The notes: generated by a model not told the origin, from the sequence alone. DNA of 64,000 nucleotides from Gemmatimonadota bacterium (GCA_029863245.1 JAOTVV010000010.1:40407-104406); one strand, 5' to 3'; positions 16,830-26,558 are shown, counted from the first letter of the stretch. A program made the numbers and translations.

Positions 16830-17597
16830 TCAGAGCCGCCGGCTTCTCACGCGGAAGTCGACGTTCTCGCTGATCCAGTTCCAGAGATGCCGCTGGGACT
16901 CCACGTCCATGCCCGGCTCGGTCTGCTCCCGCCATCCGGTCATGACCTGATCGTCGACGGTCCACATTCGTACCCGCTGGCGCTCAATCTCGCGCTCCCA
17001 TGCAACGGACGCGGTGGGCGAGCTGTAGAGCAGCCGCACGGTGACGCTGCGCGACAGATACTCCAGCGGCTTCAGATCGATCATGGCGTACGCGCTGGTC
17101 GTGTCGGCCGATGCCCGCCGCGTGTGATCGGGAATCCCGTCACTGAAGATCACCACGTTGAGCGGCGCCAGCACCAGTCCCTGTCGCTTGATCAGCGTGG
17201 CCACGCGTCCGAAGAACGCGTTGAAATCAGTGAAGGCATCTTCGGGCGGAAAGAACTCCCGCAGCTGCGTGCGGATCTCCGCCACGGTCTTGTTCTGGAA
17301 CGCGTGGATCGGCTGGAACGACTTGGGCTCGCCGACCCGCGCCCCACCCACCGAGCCCACGAACACCGCCGACGGTACCCGCAACTCACCGAGACCGTTC
17401 AAGTGCCCATACAGATAGTGGGCGGCGAAATCGATTGCGTCCTCGTACTTGCCTCCGGCCCGAAACGAGCCGCTCACGTCGATCCCAATGACCATGCTGG
17501 ACCGGGCCGGCCGGGCGCCCTCTTCTGGCAGGCACGCGGTCGCGAGAAGTACCGCCAGGCCGGCAGCGATGGAGACGACTGCGGGGCGCCGCATCAT
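16830..17597 (-). CDS. VWA-like lipoprotein
   Basis: A 255-residue protein starting at the ATG at 17597, which overlaps the upstream stop. The signal peptide ends in a lipobox LLATAC. The mature protein is a von Willebrand A-like domain. It has the MIDAS signature DVSGS in MVIGIDVSGSFR, later SDGIPD in NVVIFSDGIPD, and a Thr-containing loop near FTDFNAFF. Metal-dependent ligand binding or a scaffolding role is expected. It is translationally coupled to a polytopic membrane protein. I do not recognise a described pair, and function is unknown. Confidence 0.75.
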   Translation of the reverse strand: MMRRPAVVSIAAGLAVLLATACLPEEGARPARSSMVIGIDVSGSFRAGGKYEDAIDFAAHYLYGHLNGLGELRVPSAVFVGSVGGARVGEPKSFQPIHAFQNKTVAEIRTQLREFFPPEDAFTDFNAFFGRVATLIKRQGLVLAPLNVVIFSDGIPDHTRRASADTTSAYAMIDLKPLEYLSRSVTVRLLYSSPTASVAWEREIERQRVRMWTVDDQVMTGWREQTEPGMDVESQRHLWNWISENVDFRVRSRRL

Positions 17598-18856
17598 GCG
17601 CCTCCGGCTTCGTGCGCCGGCTGCGTTCGCGGCGGCGGGACCTTGTTCGACGGCTTCATCCCCGCCATGCTGGGCGTCTTGGCCAGGATCTCGTCCAGGT
17701 TGCGGAACGGGAGCGCGAACATGGGACGCGATCCGACCGCCACGACCGCGAAATTGACCGCCGCAGCGACCATCTGCAGCACCGGAAGCGAGAGCAGCTC
17801 GAACACCTGCCGCGCCTCGCGCCTGAACCACTCGGTCTCGTTCTTGAGCGCCAGGATCGGCCCCTTCCAGAAATCCGGCTGCGGCGACTGGAACCCGGTG
17901 GTGATGCCTTCCTGACTGATCGTTTCGCGCGCGAGCACGGCGACCAGCGCCGGCGTGCCGTAGCGGCCGAACAGGAACCAGGTCATGCCGCGAACGCCGA
18001 CCCACCCGAACGATGCCAGCGCGAGCGTCGAGACCAGGCCGAGCTGCACCTGCTCGCTCGTGGTCTGCGCGATCCACGGGGTGATGGCGTCGATCAGCTC
18101 CCGATACAGGAAGATGACCTCGAAGAACATCACGAACAGCTCGACGGCCGACATCTGGATGATCTGCGCGATATCCTTGGCCCGAACGGCGGCGGCCAAG
18201 GCATGAATGCACGCGAAGCTCCCCAGCACCAGGAAGAACAGGAAGATCCAGAGCAGCGGCGCAACGAGCCGCGGATCGGGCTCGAACCCGGTGATCCCCG
18301 CCAACACCTCCGTCAGCGTCGGCTGGAGCGTATACATGAAGATCACGGCCTCGACGGCTGACCACAGCAGCAACGCGAGGAACGCGAGCCACGGCACGCC
18401 CGGCTTGAAGTAGTTGCGTGACGTCCAATCGAGCAGCCTGAGTGGGCTCTGGAACGCCGCCTTCACGGCCGCGACGGCAATGCCGAACCCCAAACGCAAC
18501 AGCCCCCACACCCAGCCCACCAGCACCACCGCCAACCGCACGATCCCCGCCCAGTAGAACCAGGCGGTGCGTCCCGCGTCCCACCACGCCACGAGCATGG
18601 CCGTGACGAACCGACCGCGGTTGGAGCGGAACGGGATCGTGTAGAGTGATGCCATCGTAATCCAGACCCCCGAGAGGAGCAGCAGCATCGGCAGGAGGAT
18701 CACGATGCGCTTGAGTGCCACCTCGGCAACGGTGTCACCATACCAGGTGAAATTCATCATCGCCGCGTGCCAGCCCGGGATCCACGCGAGCGGTGCCGTG
18801 AGGACCTCCGCGGCGCCACGCCACTCGGTGGGAACGAACGCTTGGACGAGCTGCAT
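17594..18856 (-). CDS. polytopic membrane protein coupled to the VWA lipoprotein
   Basis: The ATG at 18856 is preferred over the GTG at 18865 because GGAG sits at a suitable distance. The protein has 420 residues and about seven or eight hydrophobic helices, for example IVILLPMLLLLSGVWITM and LLWIFLFFLVLGSFACI. A cytoplasmic C-terminus ends in a Pro/Lys-rich segment. No transporter or enzyme motif is recognised. The ATGA overlap with the downstream VWA lipoprotein suggests that the two work as a unit, with the membrane protein in the inner membrane. Confidence 0.68.
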   Translation of the reverse strand: MQLVQAFVPTEWRGAAEVLTAPLAWIPGWHAAMMNFTWYGDTVAEVALKRIVILLPMLLLLSGVWITMASLYTIPFRSNRGRFVTAMLVAWWDAGRTAWFYWAGIVRLAVVLVGWVWGLLRLGFGIAVAAVKAAFQSPLRLLDWTSRNYFKPGVPWLAFLALLLWSAVEAVIFMYTLQPTLTEVLAGITGFEPDPRLVAPLLWIFLFFLVLGSFACIHALAAAVRAKDIAQIIQMSAVELFVMFFEVIFLYRELIDAITPWIAQTTSEQVQLGLVSTLALASFGWVGVRGMTWFLFGRYGTPALVAVLARETISQEGITTGFQSPQPDFWKGPILALKNETEWFRREARQVFELLSLPVLQMVAAAVNFAVVAVGSRPMFALPFRNLDEILAKTPSMAGMKPSNKVPPPRTQPAHEAGGA

Positions 18857-19143
18857 AAGGTCCACTCCGTTGGAGTATTGGAGTACAGGAGAACCGGCGG
18901 GACGCCCTGCACCCCGCGTCCACTCAGGATCACACTCGTGCCGTTCTCAGGATGCGCCTAGCCTGGGGCTTGGGACCAAACGCAACGATGATCCAGGTCA
19001 CACCAACCCCCGATCGGCGCTGGCGCTGGTTGGGTCGCGCAGTCTGGCAACAGCCGTTAAGCCCAATCCCATAGCCGCTTTATGGCACCTCACTTCATGT
19101 GTCTTCTCGGCAGTGGCGACGTGGGGTCGGGACGTAGCCCCGA

Positions 19144-20148
19144 TCACTCATCCGGCGCGCGGATTCCCCCTCGGCGCCGCACGGCGCGGATTGTGGCCAA
19201 GTGCTCGCCGTAGGTGCGGGAGAACACGTGCCGGCCGTCGCGGCGCGCGACGAAGTACAGGTAGTCCGATGGAAGCGGATAGAGAGCAGCCTCGAGGCTC
19301 GCCAGCGACGCCTGGCCAATGGGCGACGGCGGCAGGCCGGCGACGCGGTACGTGTTGAGTGGCGACGCGAACCCATAGTCCTTGTTGTACAGGCGCCGCC
19401 GCTCGCCAAGGGCGTACACGACGGTCGGATCGGCCTGGAGCCGCCGATCGTCGGCGAGGCGGTTGTGATACACCGACGAGACGTACCCGAGGTCGGCATG
19501 GTGCGGGTCCTCCCCTTCGATGATCGATGCGAGGACGACGATCTCGTGGCGCGTGAACCCGAGTGACTCCGCGCGCGCGTTCCAGGCTGGGCGCCACCGC
19601 GCCTCGAACGTGTCGACCATCTGGCGCACGATCTGCTCCGCACTCGCGCCAACCGGGATGTAGTACGTGGCCGGGTAGAGATATCCCTCCACACTCTCGC
19701 TCGTGGCAGCCACACGCGTCCGAAGGCTCGAATCTCCGGTCGCCCGGCGAAAGCTGTCGGCTGGCACCCCCATCGTCTGCTCCACGAGGGGAGCCAGCTC
19801 GGCAATCCAGATGCCGCTCCGCACCTCCAGACGCAGCTCCGGCGGCCGGCCGCGCCGGAGAACGGCGAGCACCTTACCCATGGGTGTCCCCGGGACCAGC
19901 GGATACACCCCCGGCTTGATCCCGAGGTTCTTGCGACCCATCCGCGCGAAACGGGCGAACGATTCCGCTGACCCGACGATGCCGTGTGCTGCGAGCGATT
20001 CGGCGACCGCTTCGACCGGGCCGTCCGGAATCGTCACGCGAATGGCGTGGGGCGAGTCGGACACCGCGCACCCGACGAGCCCCACCATGAGGAGGCCAAC
20101 GAACGCGACTCGGTGCCGTCGCAGGCGGTGCCAGAGGGCGGTCGTCAT
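19144..20148 (-). CDS. mltG: endolytic transglycosylase MltG (YceG family)
   Basis: A 334-residue protein starting at the ATG at 20148. The short N-terminal hydrophobic helix ends LMVGLVGC, so it may be a lipoprotein or an anchored protein. An LysM-like region (residues 35-95) is followed by the YceG catalytic domain. Glu in ASIIEGE is the expected catalytic residue, and VSSVYHNRL and LQADPTVVYAL are the conserved downstream motifs. MltG cuts nascent glycan strands and is thought to terminate them near class A PBPs. It is divergent from the DPP-IV-like gene. The length is close to the family norm. Confidence 0.9.
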   Translation of the reverse strand: MTTALWHRLRRHRVAFVGLLMVGLVGCAVSDSPHAIRVTIPDGPVEAVAESLAAHGIVGSAESFARFARMGRKNLGIKPGVYPLVPGTPMGKVLAVLRRGRPPELRLEVRSGIWIAELAPLVEQTMGVPADSFRRATGDSSLRTRVAATSESVEGYLYPATYYIPVGASAEQIVRQMVDTFEARWRPAWNARAESLGFTRHEIVVLASIIEGEDPHHADLGYVSSVYHNRLADDRRLQADPTVVYALGERRRLYNKDYGFASPLNTYRVAGLPPSPIGQASLASLEAALYPLPSDYLYFVARRDGRHVFSRTYGEHLATIRAVRRRGGIRAPDE

Positions 20149-20255
20149 CCTGCGAGCGTAGCTCCAGGGTGACGACCCCGGCTGTGACCTAGCTAACACT
20201 CCGGACCCATTGGTTATCATTCGTACCGTTTCTACTACCAAAGCGGAGCCCGGAG

Positions 20256-22514
20256 ATGATGCGGATAGGCGTGAGCGCAGTCGCGGCCATCGGCGTGTTG
20301 TCGGTGATCCCAAGCCAGGACCTCGGCGCGCAGGCGCGTGGTCGCGAGCTCTATGAACTGATGGGGAGCACTCGGCTCGCGGCGACGACCGGGACCCCAA
20401 TGGTGCGCTGGCTGCCGGACGGCCGCGGCTACTACACGAGCCGCCGCGACGCCGAGCGCGGACTGCAGTTCTTCCGGGTCGATGCGGGAACGGGGCGCGA
20501 GTCCCCGCTGTTCGATCGCGCCACGGCTGATGCCATCAGGACACAATACGCCCAGCTGACGGGCTCGTCGGTCACCGGACTGCCGTTCACCACCTTCGAG
20601 TTCGTGCAGGACGGGCGCGCTTTGACGTTCACGACCGAGAAGAAGCATTTCCATTACGTCTTCGAGACGCGACGGCTGCGACAATTGCACCGACCCGAGA
20701 TCGAGCCGCAGCCGTACACGCAGGACCTGATGCGCGGCATGGCGGGGAGCCAGCTGTGGAACGGCACGTATTCGCCGGACTACGCGCAGTTTGCCTTCGT
20801 CAGAGACTTCGACCTCTACGTGACCAACACGCTCACCGGCGACGAGAAGCGCCTCACGGCGGACGGGAACCTCGACACCTTCAACGGCAGGCCCAACTGG
20901 GTCTATCCCGAGGAGTTCAACCAGCGAGACGCCTACTGGTTCTCTCCTGACGGGACGAGGCTCGCCTACTACCGTTCCGACGAAGGCGAGGTGCACAAGT
21001 ACCCCATCGTGCACGACCTCGCCGCCGAAGCGGAGTTGGAGCTGCAGAGCTATCCCAAGGCCGGAGAGCCGAATCCCACCGTCGTGCTTCGGATCGTCGA
21101 CATCGCGTCGGGGGAGACGGTCGAAATCGAGACCAACAGCACGCCCGACAACTACATCGTCAGGCCCATCTGGCTGCCCGACGGCAACGAGGTGCTGCTG
21201 CAGCGTCTGAACCGCCACCAGAGCGTGCTCGAGTTGCTCGCGGCCGACGTCCGGACCGGCCAGACCCGCACCATCCTGACGGAGCGAGAGCCGGCATTCG
21301 TCAACGTCCATGACGATTGCACGCTGCTCAAGGACGGCAAACGGTTTCTCTGGAGCTCCGAGCGCAGCGGCTGGCGCCATCTGTACCTGTACGCGCTCGA
21401 CGGGACCCAGCTCGCGCAGCTCACCAACGGGTCGTGGCCCGTGTCCAGCGTCACGGGCATCGACCGGGACGAACGGTGGGTGTACTTCACCGGTAACGAC
21501 ACGACCGGACTGGAGACCCGTTTCTTCCGGGTAGGGCTGGACGGCTCGTCACTCCAGCGTCTCACCACAGCGCCCGGCACCCATCGCATCAGCATGGATC
21601 CCGCAGCGCGGTACTACGTGGACTCGTACTCCTCTTTCACCACGCCGTCTACCGCCAATCTGCACCGCACCGACGGCACACTCATCCGGAACCTCATGAG
21701 CACCGACACGGCCAGGCTCGACTCGCTTGGCCTCGAGCCGCCCGAGTTGGTGGTCGTGACGGCGGCCGATGGTGTGACCAAATTGCACGGCATGCTCTAC
21801 AAGCCTGCTGGATACAACCCCGCCGTCGCGTACCCGCTCGTGATTCCCGTCTACGGCGGACCCCACTCCAAGGCGGTCAGCAACCAGTTCTATCACGAGA
21901 GCAACGACCAGCGGCTCGCACAACTCGGGTTCGTGGTATGGCGGGTCGACAATCGGGGCCTCAGGAACCGTGGCAAGGCGTTCGAGGCCGAGACATATCT
22001 CAAGCTCGGACAGGTCGATTTGGACGATCAGGTGGCGGCGCTGAAACAGATCAGCAAGCGACCCTACATCGACGCTACCCGCGTCGGAACGTACGGCGGA
22101 TCGTACGGCGGATACATGACGGTGCTGGCGTTGCTCAAGGAGCCGGACCTGTTTCACGTTGGCGTGGCGCACGCACCCGTCACCGACTGGCGGAACTACG
22201 ACACGATCTACACCGAGCGCTACATGCGCACGCCGCAGGAAAACAAGGAAGGGTACGACCTCGGCTCCCCGCTGCCATATGCCGCAAATCTCAAGGGCAA
22301 GCTGCTGCTCACCCACGGGAGTGTGGACAACAACGTCCATCCCGGCAATACGATCCAACTCATCAACGCGCTCATCGACGCCGGCAAGCGCTTCGATCTC
22401 ATGTTGTATCCCGAGAATCGGCACGGGGTGCGTGGCGCCGCCGGCCGACATCTGAGCGAGCTGCGCATCGACTATCTAGTGGAGCACCTCAACCCACCGA
22501 CGTACCCCTGGTAG
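20256..22514 (+). CDS. S9B dipeptidyl peptidase IV-like secreted protease
   Basis: A 752-residue exported enzyme with a signal peptide ending near LGAQA. The N-terminal eight-bladed propeller (about 50-500) carries the WVYPEEFNQRDAYWFSPDG region with the tandem Glu that binds the substrate amino terminus. The alpha/beta-hydrolase domain has the nucleophile S616 in TYGGSYGGYM, Asp at about 691 in SVDNNVHPGN, and His at about 723 in NRHGVRG. It removes X-Pro or X-Ala dipeptides from oligopeptides, probably in the periplasm. It is followed by peptidase E 39 bases downstream, so the pair may share one transcript for peptide scavenging. Confidence 0.92.
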   Translation: MMRIGVSAVAAIGVLSVIPSQDLGAQARGRELYELMGSTRLAATTGTPMVRWLPDGRGYYTSRRDAERGLQFFRVDAGTGRESPLFDRATADAIRTQYAQLTGSSVTGLPFTTFEFVQDGRALTFTTEKKHFHYVFETRRLRQLHRPEIEPQPYTQDLMRGMAGSQLWNGTYSPDYAQFAFVRDFDLYVTNTLTGDEKRLTADGNLDTFNGRPNWVYPEEFNQRDAYWFSPDGTRLAYYRSDEGEVHKYPIVHDLAAEAELELQSYPKAGEPNPTVVLRIVDIASGETVEIETNSTPDNYIVRPIWLPDGNEVLLQRLNRHQSVLELLAADVRTGQTRTILTEREPAFVNVHDDCTLLKDGKRFLWSSERSGWRHLYLYALDGTQLAQLTNGSWPVSSVTGIDRDERWVYFTGNDTTGLETRFFRVGLDGSSLQRLTTAPGTHRISMDPAARYYVDSYSSFTTPSTANLHRTDGTLIRNLMSTDTARLDSLGLEPPELVVVTAADGVTKLHGMLYKPAGYNPAVAYPLVIPVYGGPHSKAVSNQFYHESNDQRLAQLGFVVWRVDNRGLRNRGKAFEAETYLKLGQVDLDDQVAALKQISKRPYIDATRVGTYGGSYGGYMTVLALLKEPDLFHVGVAHAPVTDWRNYDTIYTERYMRTPQENKEGYDLGSPLPYAANLKGKLLLTHGSVDNNVHPGNTIQLINALIDAGKRFDLMLYPENRHGVRGAAGRHLSELRIDYLVEHLNPPTYPW

Positions 22515-22553
22515 GCACGGAGAGGGAGCGACGGGTCATCGCGGAGACCGACG

Positions 22554-23249
22554 ATGCGGCTGCTGCTCCTGAGCAACTCGACGAACCACGGATTGGGGTT
22601 CCTCGAGCACGCGGAGGAGATGCTGCGCCGGTTCTTCGGCACACGGGTCCAGGAGCTGCTGTTCGTACCGTACGCGGCCGTGCGGTTTCCGTTCGATGCA
22701 TTTGCCGACCGGGTGGCCGATCGGTTCCGCGCCCTCGGCATCAAAGTGCGGGCCATCCATCGGGAGCTCGATCCGCGGCGGGCGGTCGAGGTGGCCGAAG
22801 CGATCGCGGTGGGCGGCGGCAACACCTTCCAGTTGCTGACCCAACTCCAGGAGCTGTCGCTCATCGAGCCAATCCGTGACCGGGTGCTGGGCGGGGTACC
22901 CTACGTAGGGTGGAGCGCGGGGACCAACGTTGCCTGCCCCACCATCAAGACCACCAACGACATGCCCATCGTGGAGCCGAGCAGCTTCGCCGCCCTCGAC
23001 CTGGTGCCGTTTCAGATCAACCCGCACTTTACGGACGCGCGCCTGCCGAACCACGGAGGAGAAACACGGTCGGAGCGCCTGTTGGAGTTCGTGACCGCGA
23101 ACCCCACCGTTCCCGTGCTCGCGCTACCCGAAGGCACCGCCCTGCTCGTCGAGGATGGCAAGACGACGTTGCTGGGCGCGGCCGCCGCAACCCGGTTCTC
23201 GGCCGGGAGCGACCCCCGTACGATCGACCCCGGACCGCTCACACTGTAG
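22554..23249 (+). CDS. pepE: peptidase E (alpha-aspartyl dipeptidase, S51)
   Basis: A 231-residue cytoplasmic enzyme hydrolysing Asp-X dipeptides. It shows the PepE signature: MRLLLLSNSTNHG at the start, AIAVGGGNTFQLL in the middle, and the nucleophile at S121 in GWSAGTN (S120 in the Salmonella enzyme). The Asp/Glu and His of the triad lie in the INPHFTD stretch. The length matches the family (about 229). It follows the DPP-IV-like gene with a 39-base gap containing no terminator, and converges on the M14 peptidase. Confidence 0.93.
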   Translation: MRLLLLSNSTNHGLGFLEHAEEMLRRFFGTRVQELLFVPYAAVRFPFDAFADRVADRFRALGIKVRAIHRELDPRRAVEVAEAIAVGGGNTFQLLTQLQELSLIEPIRDRVLGGVPYVGWSAGTNVACPTIKTTNDMPIVEPSSFAALDLVPFQINPHFTDARLPNHGGETRSERLLEFVTANPTVPVLALPEGTALLVEDGKTTLLGAAAATRFSAGSDPRTIDPGPLTL

Positions 23250-23252
23250 CGA

Positions 23253-23274
23253 CCGAGCCGGCGTTACGGCTCGG
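23253..23274. terminator. hairpin between convergent peptidase genes
   Basis: An 8-bp perfect stem (CCGAGCCG and CGGCTCGG) with a 6-base loop spans the 14-base gap and the end of the minus-strand M14 gene. It lacks a T-run, so function as a terminator is uncertain. Confidence 0.4.
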
Positions 23275-24556
23275 GAATGCGGCGCACCACCTGGGACTGC
23301 GGATCGCCGCCGCGACGGACGACCACCGCGATCGGCTCCCCGCGCACGAGCCACCAGTTGCGCGGATCGAGCGTCGAGGGCGTGGCCACGTGCAAATACA
23401 ACCCGCGCACGTCGAGGGTGTCCATCGCCTGGACCTCGTGGAGATCGCCAATGTCACCGATCAGCAGTCCGCGCTGTGCCACGGGATCGTCGTAGCTGAG
23501 GGCCAGATCCACCGGAAGCGCGCTTCCGTCGGGCAGCACGACTTGACCACCGAGAAGGAGGAGATCGTTGGCCACCCGGTGATTGACCGGGAGCTGCTCG
23601 TACGTTTCGGGGTCGGCCTCCACATAGCGCTCGGTGGCGATCGCCTCGAGCGCCGACAGCAACAGCGCCACGTTGAGCCGGCGGAGCTCCTGCTTCTCGG
23701 GGTCGTCCGGCAGGGCGCCGCTCTCGATGAGCACGGTGCTCGTGCCCCATTGCTGGATCAGGTCCCCGAACGCCCGCGGGGTGAACGTGTCGTCGTACTT
23801 GGCGACGCGACCCGGAATGCGTTGGTGAAGGCCCACGGCCAGCTGGGCTGCGAGCTGCCGCGCGCGGCTGCGCACGGGACCGTATGTGCGAGCCGAATCC
23901 GCTGCTGGGGCGAGCAGCGCTATGGCCACTTGAAGCCCGCCCGGTCCCGCCGCGGTCCGTGCCCCCTGATCGTGCAGGTTGAACCCGAACGCCGGTTCCA
24001 GGCTGTCACGCACGGCCTTGAGGGCCGCAGCCTCGGGCGTCGCCAACCGACGCGCGTCGCGGTTGATGTCCACGCCAGCCGCGTTGTACCGCTGAAACCG
24101 CTCCGCCCCGTCCGGGTTCAGCATCGGGATCATTGTGACCGTGAGGCGCTCGTCGATGAGCGACCGCAGCGGATCCGCGCCCCCCTCGGCGAAGGCCCGG
24201 ATCACGTCGGCGAGCGCCATCGTCGCGGTCGACTCGTCGCCATGCATCTGCGACCACAACAGGACCCGCACGGGACCGGAGCCGAACGTCACCGCCCGGA
24301 TGGCCCGGCCCTGCACCGAATGACCTACCGTGGTGACGCTCACGCCGGCCCGATCGAGATATGGCGCCAGGGCCACCCACAATTCCGCGTGCGTGAAGCG
24401 GCGGTCCGCGATCGCTCCCACGCGGAAGCGGTCGGCAGTGTCGCGGCCCGCGAGTTCACAGCACGGGTTCTGCGCGATGGCAGCGTCTGTCGCCGCGACC
24501 GCCGAGAGGACCGCGGCCACGAGCAGCCGCGCACCGCTAGCCCGGAACGCCGTCAT
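23264..24556 (-). CDS. secreted M14 zinc carboxypeptidase-like protein
   Basis: A 430-residue exported protein starting at ATG 24556, which overlaps the upstream stop. The signal peptide ends near AIAQN. The M14 metallocarboxypeptidase site is visible: HGDES in SQMHGDEST (HxxE), then MLNPDGAERF and VDINRDARRL for the substrate carboxylate, and the third His in FGFNLHDQGART. A catalytic Glu is expected in the VLIESG segment near residue 300. The C-terminal 100 residues form an extra beta domain. The role is cleavage of C-terminal residues or murein peptides in the periplasm; the substrate is unknown. Confidence 0.85.
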   Translation of the reverse strand: MTAFRASGARLLVAAVLSAVAATDAAIAQNPCCELAGRDTADRFRVGAIADRRFTHAELWVALAPYLDRAGVSVTTVGHSVQGRAIRAVTFGSGPVRVLLWSQMHGDESTATMALADVIRAFAEGGADPLRSLIDERLTVTMIPMLNPDGAERFQRYNAAGVDINRDARRLATPEAAALKAVRDSLEPAFGFNLHDQGARTAAGPGGLQVAIALLAPAADSARTYGPVRSRARQLAAQLAVGLHQRIPGRVAKYDDTFTPRAFGDLIQQWGTSTVLIESGALPDDPEKQELRRLNVALLLSALEAIATERYVEADPETYEQLPVNHRVANDLLLLGGQVVLPDGSALPVDLALSYDDPVAQRGLLIGDIGDLHEVQAMDTLDVRGLYLHVATPSTLDPRNWWLVRGEPIAVVVRRGGDPQSQVVRRIPEP

Positions 24557-25092
24557 GGCCGCAGTGCCGCCGGGACCGGGTGGGCCTGGTCCGGGATATC
24601 GTTCAGCACCGCGGCAATCCGCCACCGCCCGTCCTGCCGGATCAGCTGAAAGCTGTCGACGCCTTGCTGGGGCGGCCTGCCCGACCCTGGAATGCTGGCC
24701 TCGTAGAGCACCAGCACATGGGCCATGTCCTTGAACACCATCGTGTGCGTCCGGAGGATGTTCTCGACGAATCCAGCCTGTTCCACGTTGGCCCGCTCAA
24801 TGAATTGCACGAAGTCGTCTACGAAACCGTCCACCGTGAACACGGTGGTGGCCGTCCGACTCGTGCGTAAGACGATCACCGCCTGGGGCAGGAACAACGA
24901 TCGGACGGCGTCCCAGTCGGGCGTGGTCCCTGCCTCGAACGTCACGAGATCGTACAAGGCGTGGACCACTGCTTGGGCGGTGGGGACGGTGTCACCTTCC
25001 GACACTGGACGTGCCTGCGCGGAGGCCTCGAGACTGGTGAGCGGGAGTAGAACGCCTGCAAGCAACGCGAAGGAATGTCGGGCGCAAGTCAT
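24553..25092 (-). CDS. secreted NTF2-like (SnoaL-type) protein
   Basis: About 179 residues from ATG 25092; a TTG nine bases upstream is an alternative start. The signal peptide ends near EASAQ. The mature domain has the NTF2-like outline: an N-terminal helix AVVHALYDLVTF, a loop WDAVRSLFLPQAVIV, then long strands HTMVFKDMAHVLVLYEA and closing SFQLIRQDGRWRIAAVLNDIP. No catalytic residues are recognised. It is translationally coupled to the M14 peptidase by an ATGA overlap, a link worth noting because the partner is an enzyme. Confidence 0.75.
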   Translation of the reverse strand: MTCARHSFALLAGVLLPLTSLEASAQARPVSEGDTVPTAQAVVHALYDLVTFEAGTTPDWDAVRSLFLPQAVIVLRTSRTATTVFTVDGFVDDFVQFIERANVEQAGFVENILRTHTMVFKDMAHVLVLYEASIPGSGRPPQQGVDSFQLIRQDGRWRIAAVLNDIPDQAHPVPAALRP

Positions 25093-25328
25093 GTGGGCCA
25101 ATCCCGGATCGTCAGAGTAACGTGCGTCATCAGTGAAATAGCGGTCATGATGGGACCATTCCCGGATGGGTGGATACTGGAAAGATGCGTTGGAGGGTCG
25201 GCACGCATCAACACACGAGGGGCGCCGTGCGGTGTGAGGCGCATGCCTCGGGGCGTCTCCAAGGCACGCACCCGAGTATCATGGGTATCTTGTACCATGA
25301 CCATTCCAATAACGGGAAACTCTCGATC

Positions 25329-25865
25329 ATGAAACGACTCTGCGGCATTATGCTGCTCGCCGTCTTCGTGGGCTGCGGGGAGCGCGCCGCCGATGCGGTG
25401 ACACCCGACCCAACCGCCTGCCAAGTGGAGGGAATGCGCAACTGCGCCGTGGCTGGCGACGTGCTGTTCGGCAGCCAACCGTCGGACGCGGCACTGGAGC
25501 AGCTGGCCGCACAGGGCTACACGACCGTCGTCACCACGCGGGCGGACGGCGAGATCGACTGGGACGAGCGGGCCAAGGTCGAATCGCTCGGCATGACGTT
25601 CGTGAGCATCCCGATGCCAAACCCCGTGTCTACGATTACCGACCAGCAGGTGGCCCGGCTCGACTCCGTGCTTGGAAACGGCAGCGGTCCGGTGGTGCTG
25701 CATTGCGGCTCGGGCAACCGCGTGTCCGGGCTGTGGGGTGCCTGGCTCGTCGAAAAGAAGAATGTCGAGCCCGCGGAAGCACTCCGCCTGGCCGAGCTGG
25801 CTGGCATGACGGGTGTGCGCCCTGTGGTGGAGCAGCGGCTCGGCGTGGCCCCTCCGCCGCGATAG
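25329..25865 (+). CDS. CX5R phosphatase-like lipoprotein (beta-lactamase hydrolase-like fold)
   Basis: A 178-residue protein starting at ATG 25329. The signal peptide has a lipobox VFVGCG. The mature domain resembles dual-specificity phosphatase-like proteins (DSP-PTPase / beta-lactamase hydrolase-like). It has GDVLFGSQPSDAALEQLAAQ, a strand with TTVVTTRADGE, and a phosphate loop HCGSGNRVSG that fits C-x5-R. The Cys and Arg are intact, so phosphatase or sulfurtransferase activity is possible. Periplasmic location as a lipoprotein is unusual for such enzymes. It appears monocistronic. Confidence 0.78.
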   Translation: MKRLCGIMLLAVFVGCGERAADAVTPDPTACQVEGMRNCAVAGDVLFGSQPSDAALEQLAAQGYTTVVTTRADGEIDWDERAKVESLGMTFVSIPMPNPVSTITDQQVARLDSVLGNGSGPVVLHCGSGNRVSGLWGAWLVEKKNVEPAEALRLAELAGMTGVRPVVEQRLGVAPPPR

Positions 25866-25898
25866 CCGGCTTCGCGGTTGCGCCGGCAGCGGCCATCT

Positions 25899-26480
25899 TC
25901 AGAACCTGAAGGCCACCCCCAGCGCAAAGCCGTCCGGCGTCGGGTGAACAGCCACCCGGGCTCTCCCGAGTGGGACGTCACGCCATGCATCGCGCGACGA
26001 CAGCGCACCGATCATGGTGCCGACGAGACCTCCGGCAAAACCGACAGCCACCGCTCCCACGACGACAGCACCGATCTTTTCCCCACCGCTCTGCGGACAG
26101 ACCCAGCTATCATCACAGGCCGCATAGGCCACTCCGAGGAGAAGGCCGACCCCACCACCGACCAGTGCACCCGCCCGGGCACCCTTGTCCCAGTTCGACC
26201 GTCTACCAGCCGGCGCCTCCAGCCTGGAGACCATGGCGAGCGGCACCGCGACGGCAGGAGAATCCACCACCACGCCGCCGTGGTCCAGACGCTTTCGAGT
26301 GAAGTCGAGGTGCAGACTACCGGACCGCATCGCCCGAAAGGTCGCCGGCGTGCGACGAAGGTCGTACGCGGGTGCGGTCACTCGGACCCGCTCGCCCGGC
26401 TGCAGATTCGCGACCTGTCCCAGTGCCGAACCGAGCGGACAAGCGAGCATCACAACACAGGGGAATAGGACGCGACGCAT
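25899..26480 (-). CDS. exported protein with glycine-zipper membrane segment
   Basis: A 193-residue protein starting at ATG 26480, after which a signal peptide (VLFPCVVMLACPLGSALGQ) begins. The first part is a small beta-rich domain (VRVTAPAYDL...GSLHLDF). The second has two Gly-rich hydrophobic helices, GALVGGGVGLLLGVAYA and IGAVVVGAVAVGFAGGLVGT, like glycine-zipper segments. A Cys pair (ACDDSWVC) may form a disulfide between them. I do not recognise the family. It is probably outer-membrane or inner-membrane associated. Confidence 0.65.
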   Translation of the reverse strand: MRRVLFPCVVMLACPLGSALGQVANLQPGERVRVTAPAYDLRRTPATFRAMRSGSLHLDFTRKRLDHGGVVVDSPAVAVPLAMVSRLEAPAGRRSNWDKGARAGALVGGGVGLLLGVAYAACDDSWVCPQSGGEKIGAVVVGAVAVGFAGGLVGTMIGALSSRDAWRDVPLGRARVAVHPTPDGFALGVAFRF

Positions 26481-26558
26481 CGGGACCTCCGGTGCCGTGA
26501 CTGGGCTCACGATCCCAGGGCCGCGCCAAGCGCGCGTCAAGCGGTCGGGCGGGAGCTG

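Noticed and set aside
18857..19143. A short plus-strand ORF (about 40 codons from 18952) between the membrane protein and MltG
   Set aside because: No ribosome site and no protein-like pattern beyond a Trp/Arg-rich stretch; the 287-base region otherwise holds nothing recognisable.
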